A stretch of 64,000 nucleotides of DNA from Thalassospira marina (GTDB lineage: Bacteria; Pseudomonadota; Alphaproteobacteria; Rhodospirillales; Thalassospiraceae): positions 2,182,001 through 2,246,000 of the forward strand of contig NZ_CP024199.1 in NCBI RefSeq assembly GCF_002844375.1. Reading direction: 5' to 3'. How positions within the stretch are numbered: the stretch's first letter is position 1; every line of letters begins with the position of its first letter. Below are positions 62,207 through 64,000 of the stretch, piece after piece. The notes under the pieces were generated by a model. It ran no database searches, was not told where the DNA came from, and was given only the letters and a program-made list of their open reading frames with translations. Both the position numbers and the translations under genes were made by a program.

Positions 62207-62965
62207 TCAGCTTTTGAAAAACACTTCCCCTGCGCCGATCACATGATCAACACCCCTATCGTCTTTTAAAATCAGGGAACCACCCTGATCAAGCCCAACA
62301 AAAGTACCAGTCAGTGTCCGTTCGCTTAGGCGGGCAACAATCGGCTGGCCAAACCCATAGGCGCGATCCAGCCAGGCTTGGCGAATGGCGTTAAAACCAT
62401 CCTGCTGCCAGGCTGAATATAGGTCGTCAAATCGGGAAATATAGGCCGAAACCAGATCTTCGATCCGGATCATCACACCAAGTGCCGCAAAGGAGGTCGA
62501 GGGACGCTCCACATCATCGGGATGGAAGGCAATATTTACGCCTGTCCCAATCACCAGATAATCGGTATCGCGACCATGCGATGACGCGCTTTCAAGCAGA
62601 ATGCCGCATAATTTGCGCCCCCCTACCATCAGGTCATTGGGCCATTTGCATTCTGGCGTAATTTCGCCGTTGCTGACGATATCAACCGCCTCCGCCATGG
62701 CAAGGGCAGCAAGAAATGTCAGCCGGGCTGATTCCTGCAGCGGGCAATTGGGGCGTAAAAGAAGGGAGAGGAACAGATTACCGGTCGGAGATTTCCATTC
62801 ACGGCCGCGCCGGCCGCGACCGGCAAGTTGGCGTGCAGCCAAAATAAGGGCGCCACCAGGGGCGCCCTTATCACCGAGGCGTTTTGCCTCTTCATTCGTA
62901 CTGTCGATGACTTCGTGGAAATGCAGAACATATCCATCCGGAAGACGCACGACAGGATCCGTCAT
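62207..62965 (-). CDS. birA: Biotin-[acetyl-CoA-carboxylase] ligase
   Basis: Attaches biotin to the biotin carboxyl carrier protein. From the ATG at 62965 the protein has 252 residues: VIDSTNEEAKRLG, the biotinyl-AMP loop LAGRGRRGREW, the lysine in CKWPNDLMVGGRKLCG, and a C-terminal SH3-like domain (LTGTFVGLDQGGSLILK). There is no N-terminal helix-turn-helix, so it is a group I ligase without a repressor role. The ATG lies one base after the nuoN stop, so translation is coupled; a longer frame to 63004 would lie inside nuoN and is unlikely. Confidence 0.94.
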   Translation of the reverse strand: MTDPVVRLPDGYVLHFHEVIDSTNEEAKRLGDKGAPGGALILAARQLAGRGRRGREWKSPTGNLFLSLLLRPNCPLQESARLTFLAALAMAEAVDIVSNGEITPECKWPNDLMVGGRKLCGILLESASSHGRDTDYLVIGTGVNIAFHPDDVERPSTSFAALGVMIRIEDLVSAYISRFDDLYSAWQQDGFNAIRQAWLDRAYGFGQPIVARLSERTLTGTFVGLDQGGSLILKDDRGVDHVIGAGEVFFKS

Positions 62966-62966
62966 A

Positions 62967-64000
62967 TCAATGACCAAACAATGCCGACGCAGCAGCAGCC
63001 GCACTATCGGTCAGCGGGTTCGGGAAGAACGCGAAAACCAGGATAATGATGGTGGCAAGCGCCATGATCACATTGAGTTCGGTACCGCTACGGTCAAAGC
63101 CTTCAACCGGCTCATCAAAATACATGACCTTGATGACGCGCAGATAGTAATAGGCACTGACAACCGAGGTAACGAGGCCGATAACAGCCAGTGTAACCAG
63201 ACCGGCATCAACAGCAGCCTTGAAGACATAGAACTTACCGAAGAACCCGGCGAGCGGCGGAATACCGGCCATCGAGAACATCAGCAGTGCCATAACAGCA
63301 GCCATCAGCGGTTTGGTGCGCGACAGGCCCGAAAGATCGGCAATCTCTTCAACCATCCGGTCATGGCGACGCATCGACAGGATCACGGCAAAGGTGCCCA
63401 GATTCATGACAAGGTAAATGCCAAGATAAACCAGAATGGCCTGAACGCCTGCTTCGGTGCCAGCCGCAAGGCCGACCAGTGCAAAGCCAACGTGACCGAT
63501 TGAAGAATACGCCATCAGACGTTTGATATTGTTCTGGCGCAGGGCTGCAAAAGAACCCCAAACCATCGACAGGATGGAAACCAGAACAATGATCTGCTGC
63601 CAGTCGCTAACCACATCGGCAAACGGGCCAAGGGCAACACGAACAAACAGTGCCAGACCGGCAATTTTCGGTGCAACAGCAAAGAAAGCCGTAACCGGAG
63701 TCGGTGCGCCTTCATAGACGTCAGGCGTCCACATGTGGAACGGCGCCGCCGAAACCTTGAAGCACAGACCCGCAAAAATAAACGCCAGACCAACCAGGGT
63801 GCCAACCGAAAGTTCACCATTGCTGACGACATCGCCAATAACGCTGAAATTGGTCGACCCGGTGAAGCCGTACACCATCGACATACCGTACAGCAGCATG
63901 CCCGATGCGATCGAACCCAGAACGAAATATTTCAGACCGGATTCTGTCGCGCGAACGGTATCACGACGGATCGCCGCAACGACATAAAGCGCCAGGCTCT
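62967..64000 (-). CDS. nuoN: NADH-quinone oxidoreductase subunit N (5' end cut by window edge)
   Basis: Antiporter-like proton-pumping subunit of respiratory complex I. The last 343 codons are visible and the frame is open to the window end, so about 130 residues are missing. The visible part is strongly hydrophobic with about ten membrane segments; recognisable pieces are ESGLKYFVLGSIASGMLLYG at the edge, KVSAAPFHMWTPDVYEGAPT (the conserved Lys and the proton-channel motif), RLMAYSSIGHVGFALVGLA, and GIPPLAGFFGKFYVF near the C-terminus. An ATG at 63899 exists but lies well inside the family sequence. Other nuo genes should lie just beyond the right edge. Confidence 0.96.
   Translation of the reverse strand, partial: SLALYVVAAIRRDTVRATESGLKYFVLGSIASGMLLYGMSMVYGFTGSTNFSVIGDVVSNGELSVGTLVGLAFIFAGLCFKVSAAPFHMWTPDVYEGAPTPVTAFFAVAPKIAGLALFVRVALGPFADVVSDWQQIIVLVSILSMVWGSFAALRQNNIKRLMAYSSIGHVGFALVGLAAGTEAGVQAILVYLGIYLVMNLGTFAVILSMRRHDRMVEEIADLSGLSRTKPLMAAVMALLMFSMAGIPPLAGFFGKFYVFKAAVDAGLVTLAVIGLVTSVVSAYYYLRVIKVMYFDEPVEGFDRSGTELNVIMALATIIILVFAFFPNPLTDSAAAAASALFGH

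Noticed and set aside
62966..63004. Longer N-terminus for BirA starting inside nuoN
   Set aside because: The extra residues (basic, no family match) come from the nuoN 3' end; the ATG one base after the nuoN stop gives the normal group I length.

Overview
The window is a 64 kb stretch of ordinary chromosome from an alphaproteobacterium, most likely a Rhodospirillales member close to Thalassospira (inferred from protein character and gene order, not from any search). The pointers are an E1-beta pyruvate dehydrogenase subunit with its own N-terminal lipoyl domain, LpxI instead of LpxH, a short prolyl-tRNA synthetase without the editing insertion, RNase J, a single LolC/E-type permease, a divergent-polysaccharide-deacetylase gene, and a GAAC-N7-GAAC LexA box. 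I see no insertion sequence, prophage, CRISPR array, tRNA or rRNA.

Layout. 1-6.2 kb: smpB (cut by the window edge), dapA, a soluble lytic transglycosylase, an L-2-haloacid dehalogenase, and an overlapping pair of LytM-type M23 peptidase and bactofilin. 6.4-7.5 kb: pgpA-pncC, with a 4-nt overlap. 7.5-14.5 kb, minus strand: pdhA-pdhB-pdhC-lpdA-lipA-COQ10/RatA, i.e. the pyruvate dehydrogenase complex followed by lipoate synthase. 14.9-21.0 kb, minus strand: tpiA, secG, pyrG, kdsA, eno, ftsB, most with their own terminator. 21.4-30.3 kb, mostly plus: a PpiD-type chaperone, trpE, trpG-trpD-trpC, moaC, lexA, with a polysaccharide deacetylase on the other strand between trpE and trpG. 30.3-35.4 kb: comEC (minus), gltX and gltA (plus).

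From 35.6 kb to the right edge every gene is on the minus strand. In transcription order these are nuoN, birA, coaX, rnj, mce, a DUF1467 protein, a secreted protein of unknown function, proS, lolC, lolD, dnaE, rpsB, tsf, and then the long envelope cluster pyrH-frr-uppS-cdsA-dxr-rseP-bamA-skp-lpxD-fabZ-lpxA-lpxI-lpxB-gloA. That cluster joins nucleotide supply, ribosome recycling, isoprenoid and phospholipid precursors, outer-membrane protein assembly and lipid A synthesis, with many junctions overlapping by 1-20 nt.

The least explained part is the 420-nt gap 58341-58760. It holds a promoter with an operator-like set of GTTACA repeats for the secreted protein and, on the plus strand, a set of mutually complementary segments ending in a very strong terminator with no plus-strand gene attached. 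This is the best candidate for an undescribed RNA. Other points worth checking are a stem-loop at the probable 5' end of the tpiA mRNA, two long inverted repeats between tpiA and secG, the LexA box lying on the lexA -10 element, and the lack of moeA between moaC and lexA.
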